Assembly: GCA_029216955.1 (NCBI GenBank)
Contig: JANAVB010023996.1
Coordinates: 19,152,534-19,216,533, forward strand
Direction: 5' to 3'
DNA from: Iris pallida
Lineage: Eukaryota; Streptophyta; Magnoliopsida; Asparagales; Iridaceae
DNA length: 64,000 bases
The notes beneath the pieces were generated by a model. That model had not been told where the DNA came from. It searched no databases and saw only the letters and a list, made by a program, of their open reading frames with translations. Positions 43,801-53,500 of this stretch are shown one piece after another; the stretch's first letter is position 1, and the number at the start of each line of letters is the position of its first letter. A program made the translations under genes and the position numbers.

Positions 43801-45066
43801 CAGAAAGATTGGAGAACTCCATTCATTGATTATACAGTTCATAGGATTTTGTCTAAAGATCCTAAAGAAGCTGCATCAATTAAGAGACGATCGTTTCGAT
43901 TCTATTATGATTCATCTTTACATATGCTATATCGTCGTTCATATGACGGACTCTTGTTGCGCTGTCTCTCAGAAAGTGAAGCCAAACAAACACTGTGGGA
44001 GGCTCATGATGGTGTCTGTGGTGATCATCAACCGGGTCTAAAGTTACAAGATCGCATTCGAAGAATGGGGTATTATTGGCCCTCTATGATAGCAGATACT
44101 GTAGACTATGCCAGAAGATGTAAATCATGTCAGATTCATGCTGATTTTATTCATCAGTCGTCTGAATTTCTACATCCTACAGCAGCCTCCTGGCCTTTCG
44201 AAGCTTGGGTTATGGACATCATTGGTCCTATTAACCCTCCTTCTGTCAAAGGACATCGGTTTATACTATCTATAACCGATTACTTTTCGAAGTGGGCAGA
44301 AGCAGTTCCCCTTGCTGAAGTGAAAACATCTAATGTAATCAGCTTCATTAAACATCATGTCATTTATCGCTTCGGGATTCCTCGACGAATAATTCATGAC
44401 AATGGACCACAATTTGCCAGTCAGGCATTTTATCGGTTCTGTGACAAAAATTGAATTCAAAATCTGGCTTCTACGGCTTATAATCCAGCTGCTAATGGTT
44501 TAGCTGAAGCCTTCAACAAAACGATAATCAAACTTCTCAAAAAGTTTGTCTCATCTAATAAAAGAGATTGGAATGAGAAGCTTGGAGAATGTTTATGGGC
44601 ATATCGAACAACGGTCCGGACTCCTACTAGTTTTACACCATTTTTACTGGTTTATGGATGTGAAGCTGTCCTCCCATTGGAAATCCAGATCCCTTCTCTT
44701 CGAATTGCTATTGCTAATAAGCTAACTACAGAAAATAATGATCGCTTACGACTCCAAGAACTTGAAGGATTGGATGAGAAGCGTCTTCAAGCACAACAGC
44801 ATATTGAGCTATATCAAGCCCGTATATCTCGAACTTTTAATCGTAAAGTCAAGGAGAGGGTATTTAAAGTTGGCGAGCTTGTATTAGCTGTTCGGAGACC
44901 AATGGTGATGACTCACAAAAGCAAAAGGAAATTCCTAGCAAAATGGGAAGGCCCGTATGTAATTGAGTTCGTGTTCTCCAATAGTGCCTATCGGTTGTCA
45001 AAACCCAATGGAGATCTACTCATGCTGCCGATCAATGGCAAATTTCTTAAGAAATACTATGTATAA
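43801..45066 (+). pseudogene. G3 integrase
   Basis: Same frame as the second RNase H. The HHCC region (AHDGVCGDHQ ... CKSCQ), core with MDIIGP, HDNGPQF and NGLAEAFNK, and the C-terminal VGELVLAVRRP and AKWEGPYVI, ending GKFLKKYYV. A TGA at 44452 replaces an Arg codon in the core. The poly(A) signal of antisense unit 3 (45099-45104) lies only 33 bases beyond the stop, so the two transcripts would converge. Confidence 0.92.
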
Positions 45067-45122
45067 AAAGGGAAGACAGAACAAAAAATAAAACTTCTTT
45101 TATTTTTGTTCAATATAAAAGA

Positions 45123-45416
45123 TTAAGGACGAGGGCCACTCCCTTCCTTATTGAATACATAGTCAGCCAATGCATAGAAGGCATCGTTTCCTGAACCCAT
45201 AAAATTTTTACAGACGGTCATCCTCAATGCTTCTTCTTTAGGAGTTTTTCCTGGCTCTACTAAGAAAGCAAAGGTGTCTTGGGGTGGTTTGGGCATAGAA
45301 GAACTGTTGTCTACTTCGGTCGGACCCGTCACTATTGGCTCAGCAGGGCATGTCTCAATGACGTCCTCAATGTTCCTGAAGACTTCATTCTTTTGCTGTG
45401 CATCCTCGGAAGACAT
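45123..45416 (-). CDS. G3 antisense unit 3
   Basis: A 97-residue open frame starting MSSEDAQQKNEVFRN, acidic in its first half, ending NKEGSGPRP. I do not recognise a domain. On the minus strand it has a TATA box (TATAAATAGG, 45475-45466) about 50 bases before the ATG and AATAAA at 45104-45099, 19 bases after the stop. This compact layout, with no stop in the frame, argues that it is a gene and not chance. Function unknown. Confidence 0.6.
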   Translation of the reverse strand: MSSEDAQQKNEVFRNIEDVIETCPAEPIVTGPTEVDNSSSMPKPPQDTFAFLVEPGKTPKEEALRMTVCKNFMGSGNDAFYALADYVFNKEGSGPRP

Positions 45417-45465
45417 TTCCAATAAAGGAGTAGAAATAAGAATGAAATGTTACAGAGAGCTCTCG

Positions 45466-45476
45466 CCTATTTATAG
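45466..45476 (-). promoter_or_regulatory. TATA box of antisense unit 3
   Basis: CTATAAATAGG on the minus strand, upstream of the ATG at 45416. Confidence 0.65.
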
Positions 45477-46315
45477 AAGAGGACTGTTGATGAACCGATC
45501 TTTGAGATTGATAACAACTTTTTATTCCCGAAAAGACCTGTCCATTCGTTCTATCGGGTTCGTTAATTTAATTACGGAATCGAATCAATGCTTTCTTTTC
45601 CCGAAAATTATGATTCATTCATATATTAAGATGGACTTATATGTTCATGACATCTGTCTCCTTAGTCCCCAGCTACCAAGGTTTGGTTAAGCTTATTTCT
45701 TGTCTCCTGGGAAATGGATCTTATATCTTCTATTTTATCAATTGATTAGAAAGTGGGATTCGCTATTTATCATGTTTCCATGACCTCTGAATAAATACTA
45801 AATCTACTTACTTTTCCTATCTATCACTTCTATTTGACCTCTGCATAGATATTAATCTAATTTTCTTTTGAGTATACTATTATGTCCATATTACCTCTGA
45901 TAGTATTATATACTCTAAAACAGAAAATAAGATTTCATTTATCTATCATGTCCATATTACATCCAGATAGATACAAATCATTGATCATAGAAGAATCATC
46001 ATTTTCATTTCCATATTATCAAAAAAGTCTATTACATTTCTTCGACTTTCTTACAAGTTATAATGGAAATCTGTTACATTCTTGGATTTTCATTCTATAC
46101 ACACAACGATAGCCTAATAGAGATCTGTTTCTTCTTTGGATCTTCTTCGTTGGATTCGTTGTTGGTGTCAATTCCTTACTGTCTGAGCCCCAGTGGCAAC
46201 CAGGACAGTAGGAATCAAACTCTGGTCTTCTCACTCAGAAAAGCGGAGAACCCCAGAGTATGGCAGCCCGAAGGCGTGTTGCTGCCAATACAATTGGTGG
46301 ATTAGTGGCGGCACC
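45477..46315. other. G3 interval with four constant-loop hairpins
   Basis: No gene seen. Four hairpins at 45764-45973 hold the loop ATGTCCATATTACCTCTGA or a decayed form. Arms: TATTTAT/ATAAATA (45764, 45791), TATCTAT/ATAGATA (45818, 45845), GAGTATA/TATACTC with inner ACTAT/ATAGT (45870, 45909), TATCTATC/GATAGATA (45940, 45966). The remainder (45974-46315) is the 3' flank of antisense unit 2, in which I see nothing more. Confidence 0.8.
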
Positions 46316-46605
46316 TCAAAGGAGATAGGAATGTATCCAGCATTGGGATACAATTCCTAGTTCTGCCGTGAAAGGAACTCTACTACCCGATTTCTCGGGG
46401 TAGAGTTGACTCCACCATCCAACTCTCCGTGTATAAAGGCTCTTCCTACCAACAGAGGAAGACCCTTCTATCTCACGAAGAGTTCTGAGTTGTCTGATTT
46501 GTGCGTCAAAAGCGCATGGGCTCCATGATGTTGATGTCAGAAGAACGCTCCTCACAACGTCAAAATCGCCAATGCCGGTTCTGGAAAAGCTGCTCAGCCA
46601 AACTT
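46316..46605 (-). CDS. G3 antisense unit 2, exon 2
   Basis: Starts after a TTTTCTGCAG acceptor (intron ends at 46606) and is in frame with exon 1. It adds about 96 codons (EVWLSSFSRTGIGDFDVVRS ... QIRQLRTLREIEGSS ... RVGWWSQLYPEK) and stops at 46316. With exon 1 the product is about 126 residues. I recognise no domain. The frame is fully open across the splice, which supports the intron. Confidence 0.55.
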
Positions 46606-46964
46606 CTGCAGAAAACAACAAAGAAGAAGTACTTTAAACAGAAGTATTATCATATGCGTATTAAACGCTAACTAAAAACATATCACAAGGCTTTTTACGC
46701 CAGTGCTTCAGCAAGGATTTTATGCCAGTGATTCAGCAAGGCTTTTTATGCCAGTACTTCAGCAAGGCTTTTACGCCGGTGATTCAGCAAGGCTTTTACG
46801 CCAGTGATTAAAACAAGGCTTTTACGCCAGTGATTCAGGTAGGCTTTTACGCCAATACTTCAGCAAGGATTTTACGCCAATGCTTCAGCAAGTTTTTACG
46901 CTCATGAATAGATGTTTTCAATAAAAAAATTCGAAGACAGATATTTGCTTACAATCGAACTTAC
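46606..46964 (-). other. Intron of antisense unit 2 with 25-bp TTTACGC array
   Basis: GTAAGT donor at 46964 and CTGCAG acceptor at 46606, 359 bases. On the plus strand it holds nine units of about 25 bp, consensus GGCTTTTACGCCAGTGATTC plus five to six bases. The A of ACG (or ATG) is at 46697, 46722, 46748, 46773, 46798, 46824, 46849, 46874 and 46898. Confidence 0.75.
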
Positions 46965-47055
46965 CATTTAAGTTGAATGGTTTGGCTATAATAGTGGTTG
47001 AATCCACGTTTGAAGACTGCACGTACAAAAGAACACCGTGGGAAAGCTTCACCAT
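46965..47055 (-). CDS. G3 antisense unit 2, exon 1
   Basis: Thirty codons from the ATG at 47055 (MVKLSHGVLLYVQSSNVDST...) plus one base that completes a Glu codon in exon 2. A TATA box (TTTATAAATAGCC, 47144-47132) lies about 80 bases upstream. The short exon would not be noticed without the donor site AAATG/GTAAGT. Confidence 0.55.
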
Positions 47056-47131
47056 GCTCATTTGTTGGAGAACAACATCACAGAAAGTTATCTTCAGAGG
47101 AATGAATACGAGAATATATGAAACATTCTCG

Positions 47132-47144
47132 GCTATTTATAAAG
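47132..47144 (-). promoter_or_regulatory. TATA box of antisense unit 2
   Basis: TTTATAAATAGCC on the minus strand, 77 bases before the ATG. Confidence 0.6.
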
Positions 47145-47318
47145 GCTGAAGAACTGTTAGGATGAGTCTATTTCGGGAGAAGATCCTATTTAAAGGCTCT
47201 CGTAACCACAAGACAAATGCCACGTGTTGGTTTGTTTCTTGGGAATTAACAACCACAGAAGCAGTCAAAAGAAGTGCATAAACAAGTACGCGTCAATAGA
47301 TGAGGTTAACAGCAAAAT

Positions 47319-47324
47319 TTTATT
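47319..47324 (-). terminator. Poly(A) signal of antisense unit 1
   Basis: AATAAA on the minus strand, 55 bases after the unit 1 stop. Confidence 0.5.
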
Positions 47325-47378
47325 TATAAAGGGGGAAGTGGACCCCTATAGATAAAAGATTCGCAATACATAAAAACA

Positions 47379-47633
47379 TCATTTTTTCTCTCCTTCGTTG
47401 GGCTGGCGAAGGAAGATACCTAGTTCATGCATATTGTGAATCCTGGAGCGGCGCATCAGATTAAGAAACACTTCGGCATCTCCTGGCCCTTCGTACGCAG
47501 TTGGGGGACCACCATCAATGCGACTAAAGACTGCAGGAGTCACTCCTAAACACTCTAAAAGGTTGCACGCTCGCTCGAAATCAAGCCTGGAGCTCGAAGC
47601 CTCTTTATTGGTAATCTCGTTCTTCGGCGCCAT
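47379..47633 (-). CDS. G3 antisense unit 1
   Basis: Eighty-four residues, MAPKNEITNKEASSSRLDFE...FLRQPNEGEKK. The start resembles MAPKK of the G2 antisense gene and occupies the same place, the first antisense ATG inside the 3' LTR. A TATA box (TATAAATAAG, 47682-47673) precedes it by about 40 bases, so the leader would be very short. I recognise no domain; it may be what remains of a longer protein. An ATG at 47750 upstream of the TATA box would lengthen it but is less likely. Confidence 0.55.
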   Translation of the reverse strand: MAPKNEITNKEASSSRLDFERACNLLECLGVTPAVFSRIDGGPPTAYEGPGDAEVFLNLMRRSRIHNMHELGIFLRQPNEGEKK

Positions 47634-47672
47634 GACAAAACAAGGATGAATGTCAAGAATAAAGAATTTGTC

Positions 47673-47682
47673 CTTATTTATA
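47673..47682 (-). promoter_or_regulatory. TATA box of antisense unit 1
   Basis: TATAAATAAG on the minus strand. Upstream, 47817-47915 has decayed and intact motif copies (TTTTATGC, TTTTTACGG, TTTTACGC). Confidence 0.6.
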
Positions 47683-47951
47683 CAAACCAAAGCAACTCTC
47701 CACATTCCTCGTTGGAAACTGCTTACTCGGAAAGATGAAGAGACATTCAAAAGTTTCGAGAAATAAATTTATTGTGACGGTTAAGTATTGACCGACATTA
47801 ATTTTCTTTTGAAAAGTACGCCGACTGTTGGATATCCCCGCTTTTATGCAGATGACGGTTGCGTATCCCAATTTTTACGGTGACTGATCAAATCTTAACT
47901 TTTACGCTTCTGTTCAAAGTGTTTCAAATTTTGGAGATATTTGAAAACTTT

Positions 47952-47962
47952 GAAGGGGGTCT
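47952..47962 (+). other. G3 polypurine tract
   Basis: GAAGGGGGTCT directly before the 3' LTR. Confidence 0.7.
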
Positions 47963-49088
47963 TGTAGGAGCGTAAAAAGTGCTTCAAAGAAAGAGTCATC
48001 GCATTCATAAGTGATCTACTTTACGCCTAGCAAAACGGGTAATTTCTTTACGCCCAAGACTAGGCTAATCAATTTACGCCTAAGAAGGCTGATTATTTTA
48101 CGCTTGGGTCTACACTTATGATTTTACGCTAAGGACAGAGCAACCACTTTTACGCTGGACAAAGCTGTCAAATCTTGCATTTAATGCAAACTCTGACATG
48201 AAGATATTAATGCTGGCATATATCACAAAGGGATTTGTCTTTACACAGAGACCAATGTTGTCGTTTAGTGTGTGGATTGAGCTACTTTACGCTCACACTA
48301 CGGCTTCTTTTACGCACGAAGATTATATGAGCCTTTACGCTCAACAGTCGACGTGTGCGTAAAGTCTATTTGAGCTGCTTTTACGCTCAAGGTTATTTAA
48401 TAACCACTTTACGCGGGAAGTCTATGTCAAGGCTATTTTATGCCAAATCTACTGCTTTACGCTCAGAGTACATTAGGCTATTTTTATGCCCTATTCTCCT
48501 CCACCAGTTTGGAACGTGGTTTGCTTACGTGGCTTTTATGCCACTCTTTTCGAAGAACGTGTGTACATGCATCCTATCCTTACTGAAGTGATGGGACACA
48601 CGTCAACATATGTAGAGGATGGCTTCGATCATGGGTGGCAGTTGTTAGCGTAAAGATGGAACTTTTGCTGAGTTTTTACGCACAAGAGCCCAAGTCTATA
48701 AATAGACTTATTTTTCTCATAACGAGAGACAGAAAAAAGACAGAGATACAGGAGAGAATACAGAGATCAGAACTTTGAGATTTTGATTCTCCAGAGCATT
48801 CTTCTTCAACTTTTCTTCCAGAACATAGTGAAGTAAAGCAGAAAAGCATTCGGCCTCGCCATCAGTGCCCAAGTGCGTCGATACCTTTCTGGTGACTTAG
48901 TTCTTCCAAGTTGTTCTACTTCAAGCAGTGATCTTCATCATCATCGTATGGTCCAAGGAACAAAGTGATCATTTACAGATCAGACTTCCATAGCAATACT
49001 TTCCTAAAATCAAATTTGTACTTCTTGTACTTTTTCTCGTTTTATTTTTAAAAGCTAATTTCTCCAAGGTATTTTGTTAAGTAAAACA
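47963..49088 (+). repeat. G3 3' LTR
   Basis: TGTAGGAGCG...GTAAAACA, full match to the 5' LTR. TATA box near 48696. In 3 of about 12 differences I noted in the first 350 bases a motif CG is changed to TG or CA in one copy. Confidence 0.95.
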
Positions 49089-49787
49089 GCCACGTGTCCC
49101 AGTATCATTAGGCTGTTAGCTGTAGGGATGCTGAAAAAACTAATCTTCTTCTACGTGTCTTAACCGCGAGCCACTCAGGAAATCTGAGCTGCATGAGGAT
49201 TGCTCCACATTGAACCGCATAAGGCTGGCCATATGTCAAGGCTGCTTGGGAGTGGCCCCTGAACATTTGAACCGCATTGAGATGATCTGAGCCGCATGAG
49301 CATAGGCGACCTGTGGCTTCTCAGTGAGCCGCATGACGATAGTCCTCATGAGCCGTATGGGGTAGCCTCTACCTGAGCCGCATGGGGTAGTTCTCGTGAG
49401 CCGCATGGGGTAGCTTCTGCCTGAGCCGCATGGGGTGGCCTCTGTCTGAGCTGCATGCGACTGTCCACGTGTCAAGGCCGCATGAAGGTTTTTAGGGTTT
49501 GACGGATTGTGTCAGAGATTTCCTTCGTTTCTCTCGGAGTCTGCCATTATGACAGAGTCATTATTGCATCTTTGTGTCAGAGCTGTCAGCCGTCAAGGTA
49601 TTAATTGCAGTAAGAGACAAAGGAAAGAGCTGTTGAAGGCCACGTAGTTCCTCTCTGGGCCGTATGGGACTATTAGAGCCGCATAGACGCTTGAGCCGCA
49701 TGGACCCTAGAGCCTTATGAGCTCTCTGAGCCGCATGGGGCTCCCTGGCCACATGGATATTTCTTTATTCTTTTCCATTCTTCTACA
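49089..49787 (-). repeat. G1 5' LTR, outer part (U3) with motif array
   Basis: On the minus strand the LTR starts TGTAGAAGAATGG at 49787. It contains many CATGCGGCTC words (seen as GAGCCGCATG on the plus strand, 49290-49740), plus CACGTG-containing G-box words. It joins 34945 across G3. Confidence 0.92.
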
Positions 49788-49790
49788 AAG

Positions 49791-51040
49791 ATGACCATCG
49801 AACAGTCAGTCAATAAGGTCATTATGAAAGTAGCCTATGAGGCTATCAAAGTATTGGCAGATATGGTCTTTGGGGTGACAACCGTAGAGACCATGGAAGA
49901 GCAGGATGAAGAGACTGCTGATGAGTTGGCCACTGAGGAGTCGATCAATATAAAAAATAAGATGGCGGTCGAGGAGGCTGCTAACGAGCCCGTCGATAAA
50001 ATGATTGACAGCCTGGTCAAGGAGATCGAAAAGTCCATTGAAGAGCCGGTTGTTGAGGAATCTGCCAATGTAGCTATCGAGGAGGCAGACGAAGAACCAG
50101 TTGAGAAGACCTCTGCCGAACCGATTCTTGAGAAGATTGTTGACGAGCCAGCTGCTTAATAACCGATTGAGGAGACGACTGAGGAGTTGGTCTAGTTATC
50201 CGTTGAAAGTTGGTTACGGAGACCATTGTTAAGCTAGTCACGACTACCGTCCAAGAGCTAGCCAATGAGGATGCCCAGAAGTCAGTCACAGAGATTGTTG
50301 AAGAGCCGGTATGGGAGCCCGTTGAAGAGCTAGTCATCCACGTGATCATTCCTGAATCAGCTACGCAGGGGCTAAATCAGACAGCATCAATAGGTACTAT
50401 CATCGCTCCATTGATGGCCTTCGCCTCGGTCGTGGCACCACCTGCCTCGGCCACAATCCCTAGTCATGTATTAGTTGATGCCGCTGTTCCGAGACTTTCC
50501 ATCGCGGCATCTCCGATGACTCCAATGGCCATGGCTGGCAATGCTTATTACGCCAATCTTCTTCTGGGCACCAATAGCCATGCTTTAAAGCATGGTATAG
50601 AGGGCATCTTATAGCATAACCAAACGTTTAGGTAGGCTCGGTCCGTAGTAAGAGCCCAGCTAGTGGCCTTATGTGAGTGTCAGGGATATGAGGCAAAAGC
50701 AGATGCGATAAAGGCTTCTCTGACGGAAGTAGAAGCCACAATCTTAGAGCTTCAAGGCCTTGAGCACAGCCTTTCATCTCTTGCGGACATGGAACTAGAG
50801 AAAATAGCCGCTAAACTTTTCCAGCACGAACAGAGACGTCAAGATCTGGCTCATAGGATTGTTGAGGTTGAAGCAGAAATTCAAGAGGTGATCGATGCTG
50901 AAGAAGTTCAAGTCTACCATCGAACAACAATAGAGCAATAGTGCAAAACCCTCTGGGAATAGATTCGGAAATTGGAAGAGGCATAGGCCTTTTTTGAGAG
51001 TGAGATGGAGAAGTCAAAAGACCAGCAAATTCTCCCTTGC
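49791..51040 (+). pseudogene. G4 antisense gene remnant
   Basis: Plus strand, so antisense to G4 pol. 49791-50159 and, in another frame, 50210-50614 encode low-complexity acidic sequence with EEPVE/EEPVV repeats. 50663-50941 encodes a coiled coil (SLTEVEATILELQGLEHSLS...AHRIVEVEAEIQEVIDAEE) and continues with stops to about 51040. This order, acidic part then coiled coil, matches exon 3 of the G2 antisense gene. The 5' part is displaced by the G1 insertion. Confidence 0.6.
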
Positions 51041-51424
51041 CAGTGATCCGAGACTTTAACTCGGAAGAGGAAGAGTATTAGTGTTATTCAGGCAGAGTTA
51101 GACGTCGCACGCCAGAACCTGTCCCAGCTCGAAGATGAGGCCACTAGACGTTAAGAGGTAGAGCGTTGAGCCAAAGGGTTGGTTGGCCACAAGATTGCCT
51201 TTTTGAGAAGCCGACTTGACGAACTTATGCACCGGTCATCTTAGATCACAATATTAATATCTTTCGTCTTCTTGTTCCTCTCTTTTAGGAAGCCTTTTTG
51301 TAGTAAAGAAAGAAAAATGTTTCTTTTTCATGAACGAAAATCTTAGTTTTGCTTTTTTGCTTTGTCCATTTATTATGAAAATTTGATGATAGGATGGAGG
51401 TAACTTCGCTAGGGATAACGTGTT
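51041..51424 (+). other. G4 antisense 3' flank
   Basis: No open frame of note. T-rich stretch from 51255 (TCTTTCGTCTTCTTGTTCCTC) and TTTATTATGA at 51370 could belong to the 3' end of the antisense transcript. Nothing else seen. Confidence 0.35.
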
Positions 51425-51914
51425 TACTCAGAGGTAATATGGACATCGTAAATATAGAATTTTTGTGGTTAATTTTCTTTACTCCGAGGACATATGGACA
51501 TGGTAAGAATAGATTATAAGGATGTATAGAATGATTGAGAGATAGTATGGACGTGAAATATTCTATAGATGATTATGACAATACGGGATTTGTCACGAAA
51601 GAAATATCTACTCAGAGGTAATATGGACATTGTAGGCATGAACTTTATTAGGGTATAGAAAATATACCTCAGAGGTAATATGGGCGTGAAAAGTTTTCTA
51701 CTGGTGTATAGAATAACTCAGAGGTAGTATGGACGTGAAATGTTCTATAGATGATTATGGCAACATGGGGTTTGTCACGAAAGTAATGTCTACTCAGACG
51801 TAATATAGACATGGTAGGCATGAACTTCATTGGGGTATAGAAAAATTAACTCAGAGGTAATATGGACGTGAAATAATTTTCTACTGATGTATAGAATGAT
51901 TCAGAGGTAGAATG
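51425..51914 (-). repeat. G4 constant-loop hairpin array, left part
   Basis: On the plus strand the word ACTCAGAGGTAATATGGACA or a close form recurs about nine times, at roughly 51427, 51481, 51536, 51610, 51670, 51718, 51790, 51848 and 51900. This is the inverse of the G2/G3 loop. Paired arms include TATAGAAT/ATTCTATA (51525, 51560), TAGAAAA/TTTTCTA (about 51655) and TAGAAAAATTA/TAATTTTCTA (51838, 51874). A longer unit of about 180 bp is also repeated. Confidence 0.8.
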
Positions 51915-53343
51915 TGTTAGCCCAATGATTATATCATGTTTTTTTAATATGGCTAATCAATTAAGTTTAACATAATAACATCACTAATATTCATGTAATC
52001 ACTATCATGTTACTACTTTAACTTAGCACTGTCCTAATATTCTGTATCAGTCATATTATTTTATTTACCTAACATGTATTTGTAGACATGCTGTACCTAA
52101 CATATATTTATAGACATGCTGTAAGCATGATCAAACAAGGTCAAACCAGGACATGCAATAGAGAATTATTGATGGACCAAAGACGGCGTTATATAAGAAG
52201 CTTTCTCTGAACTGCCTAATGACCTATCCAGGGCTTCACATCGGGGGTTCCGCTGCCCGATCAGCGGACAGGAGTCGAGGGGGCAGCGCCACCCATGAGG
52301 GTTCGAGGGCAAAGCCACCGAAAGGTATTCAGATTTCTAGATCTGTTTATCTTTGGACGACCGTCGACAAGTGAAAAAGGCGTCTTCAAGTCTGCTCAAA
52401 TATTTGAAGAAAGGCGTCTTCAAAGGACTCTTGGTTTTTCTATTTTATTAATGTAATTTTTATATTTATTGAGTCTAGGAATACGATGTACACTGCATCG
52501 TACTGCCAAAGAGGCTACCTAAGAAACGTTTTCAAAATACTCTTTCATTTTGATAACAAGCCCACTTACAAAAGCCCAAACTACTTTCTAACTGTTTGAC
52601 TTTTCAAAAAGCCTAAAAATTAATTTGTAAAACCATGACAGAACTCCAGGCGAGTTCGGCCCGAATTCGGCCAGAGTTCGGTTAGTGAACGTTACTTTTT
52701 GAACTTGGTCTTCCTGCAGTTACGGATCCCAATGAGATTTTCTCATAGAGTTTTGTTCGAATTCTGCCCGAATTCTTCCAGAATTTTGTCTTTGGAAAAA
52801 CTATAAATAGTGAAGAATTTCGATCATTTCAACATACAAATTCACTTTCATATCTCTTCTCTATAAGCCTACTACTTCTTCCAAAGTGTTCTGAGCTATT
52901 CTTTTTCAAATCCCAAGCCAGTTACAATCCTTTAGTCGATTTGCCAGTGCGGTACGGTCTAGAAGTTTCTGAGTGATTGTAATCAGAGGCTTGATTGAAA
53001 AAACATACTTCACAATTGAAGTTGGTCGAGTACTTCGGATCAAAGCTCGTGTTGTAGAAGTTGCAAGAACTTCGGCTGAAAACTTGTAGTGATTTTCCAT
53101 AGTAGATTCAACTGGAAGCTAGAGTTCTTCCGACTGGACTTGTCCTCACAAGAGGGAAACCAGTATACATCCTTGTGTTTTTGTTTGCTCTCTACTCTCT
53201 ACTTTTTATTTACATATTTGTGATATATATATTCTGTGATCTTGCTGCTAACATTTTTTAATTAGCTAAATTTTGCTACCTACTCTATTCACCCACCTCT
53301 AGAGTATTGTGCTTTACAACTCGTTCCTACAATCGGTCCTATA
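51915..53343 (+). repeat. Copia B 5' LTR
   Basis: TGTTAGCCCA...TCCTATA; the 3' copy ends CCTACA, so the last bases carry a change. TATA box CTATAAATAG at 52801. GARTTCKGCC words upstream at 52640-52790, as in Copia A. Confidence 0.93.
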
Positions 53344-53425
53344 ATTGGTATCAGAGTCGGTTCTCTTTATATAGGTATTGCTATCATACCAATTGTTCCT
53401 ACAATTGGTATCAGAGCGGGTTATA
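53344..53425 (+). other. Copia B duplicated primer binding site
   Basis: TTGGTATCAGAG occurs at 53346 and again at 53407. The second is preceded by GTTCCTACAA, the usual LTR end, so about 60 bp with the LTR terminus and primer site are duplicated. Confidence 0.75.
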
Positions 53426-53500
53426 CAGATAAAGCGAGGTAACACTGCTATTATATTCTTATTTATTACAGCTGTTACATAGATCACTATATTATCACAT

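Larger units (their letters stand above)
34946..49088 (+). mobile_element. G3: second Tat-lineage family
   Basis: 14.1 kb with LTRs of 1124 and 1126 bp that differ by roughly 3% over the part I compared. Gag-pol order and dual RNase H are as in G2, but it is a distinct family, with its own LTR, its own motif (TTTACGC) and three short antisense genes in place of the G2 antisense gene. Several stops disable gag-pol. Confidence 0.95.
1..49787 (-). mobile_element. G1: Tat-lineage Ty3/gypsy element, split by three insertions
   Basis: G1 runs on the minus strand from its 5' LTR start at 49787 to beyond base 1. Its own segments are 49787-49089 and 34945-34270 (5' LTR), 34269-33025 and 15134-13464 (gag), 13463-9924 (protease to RNase H) and 361-1 (RNase H). 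Copia A, G2 and G3 separate these segments, each flanked by a matching 5-bp duplication. The order gag-PR-RT-RH and about 80-90% protein similarity to G2 by eye place it in the Tat group. Its 3' part and 3' LTR lie outside the window. Confidence 0.93.
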
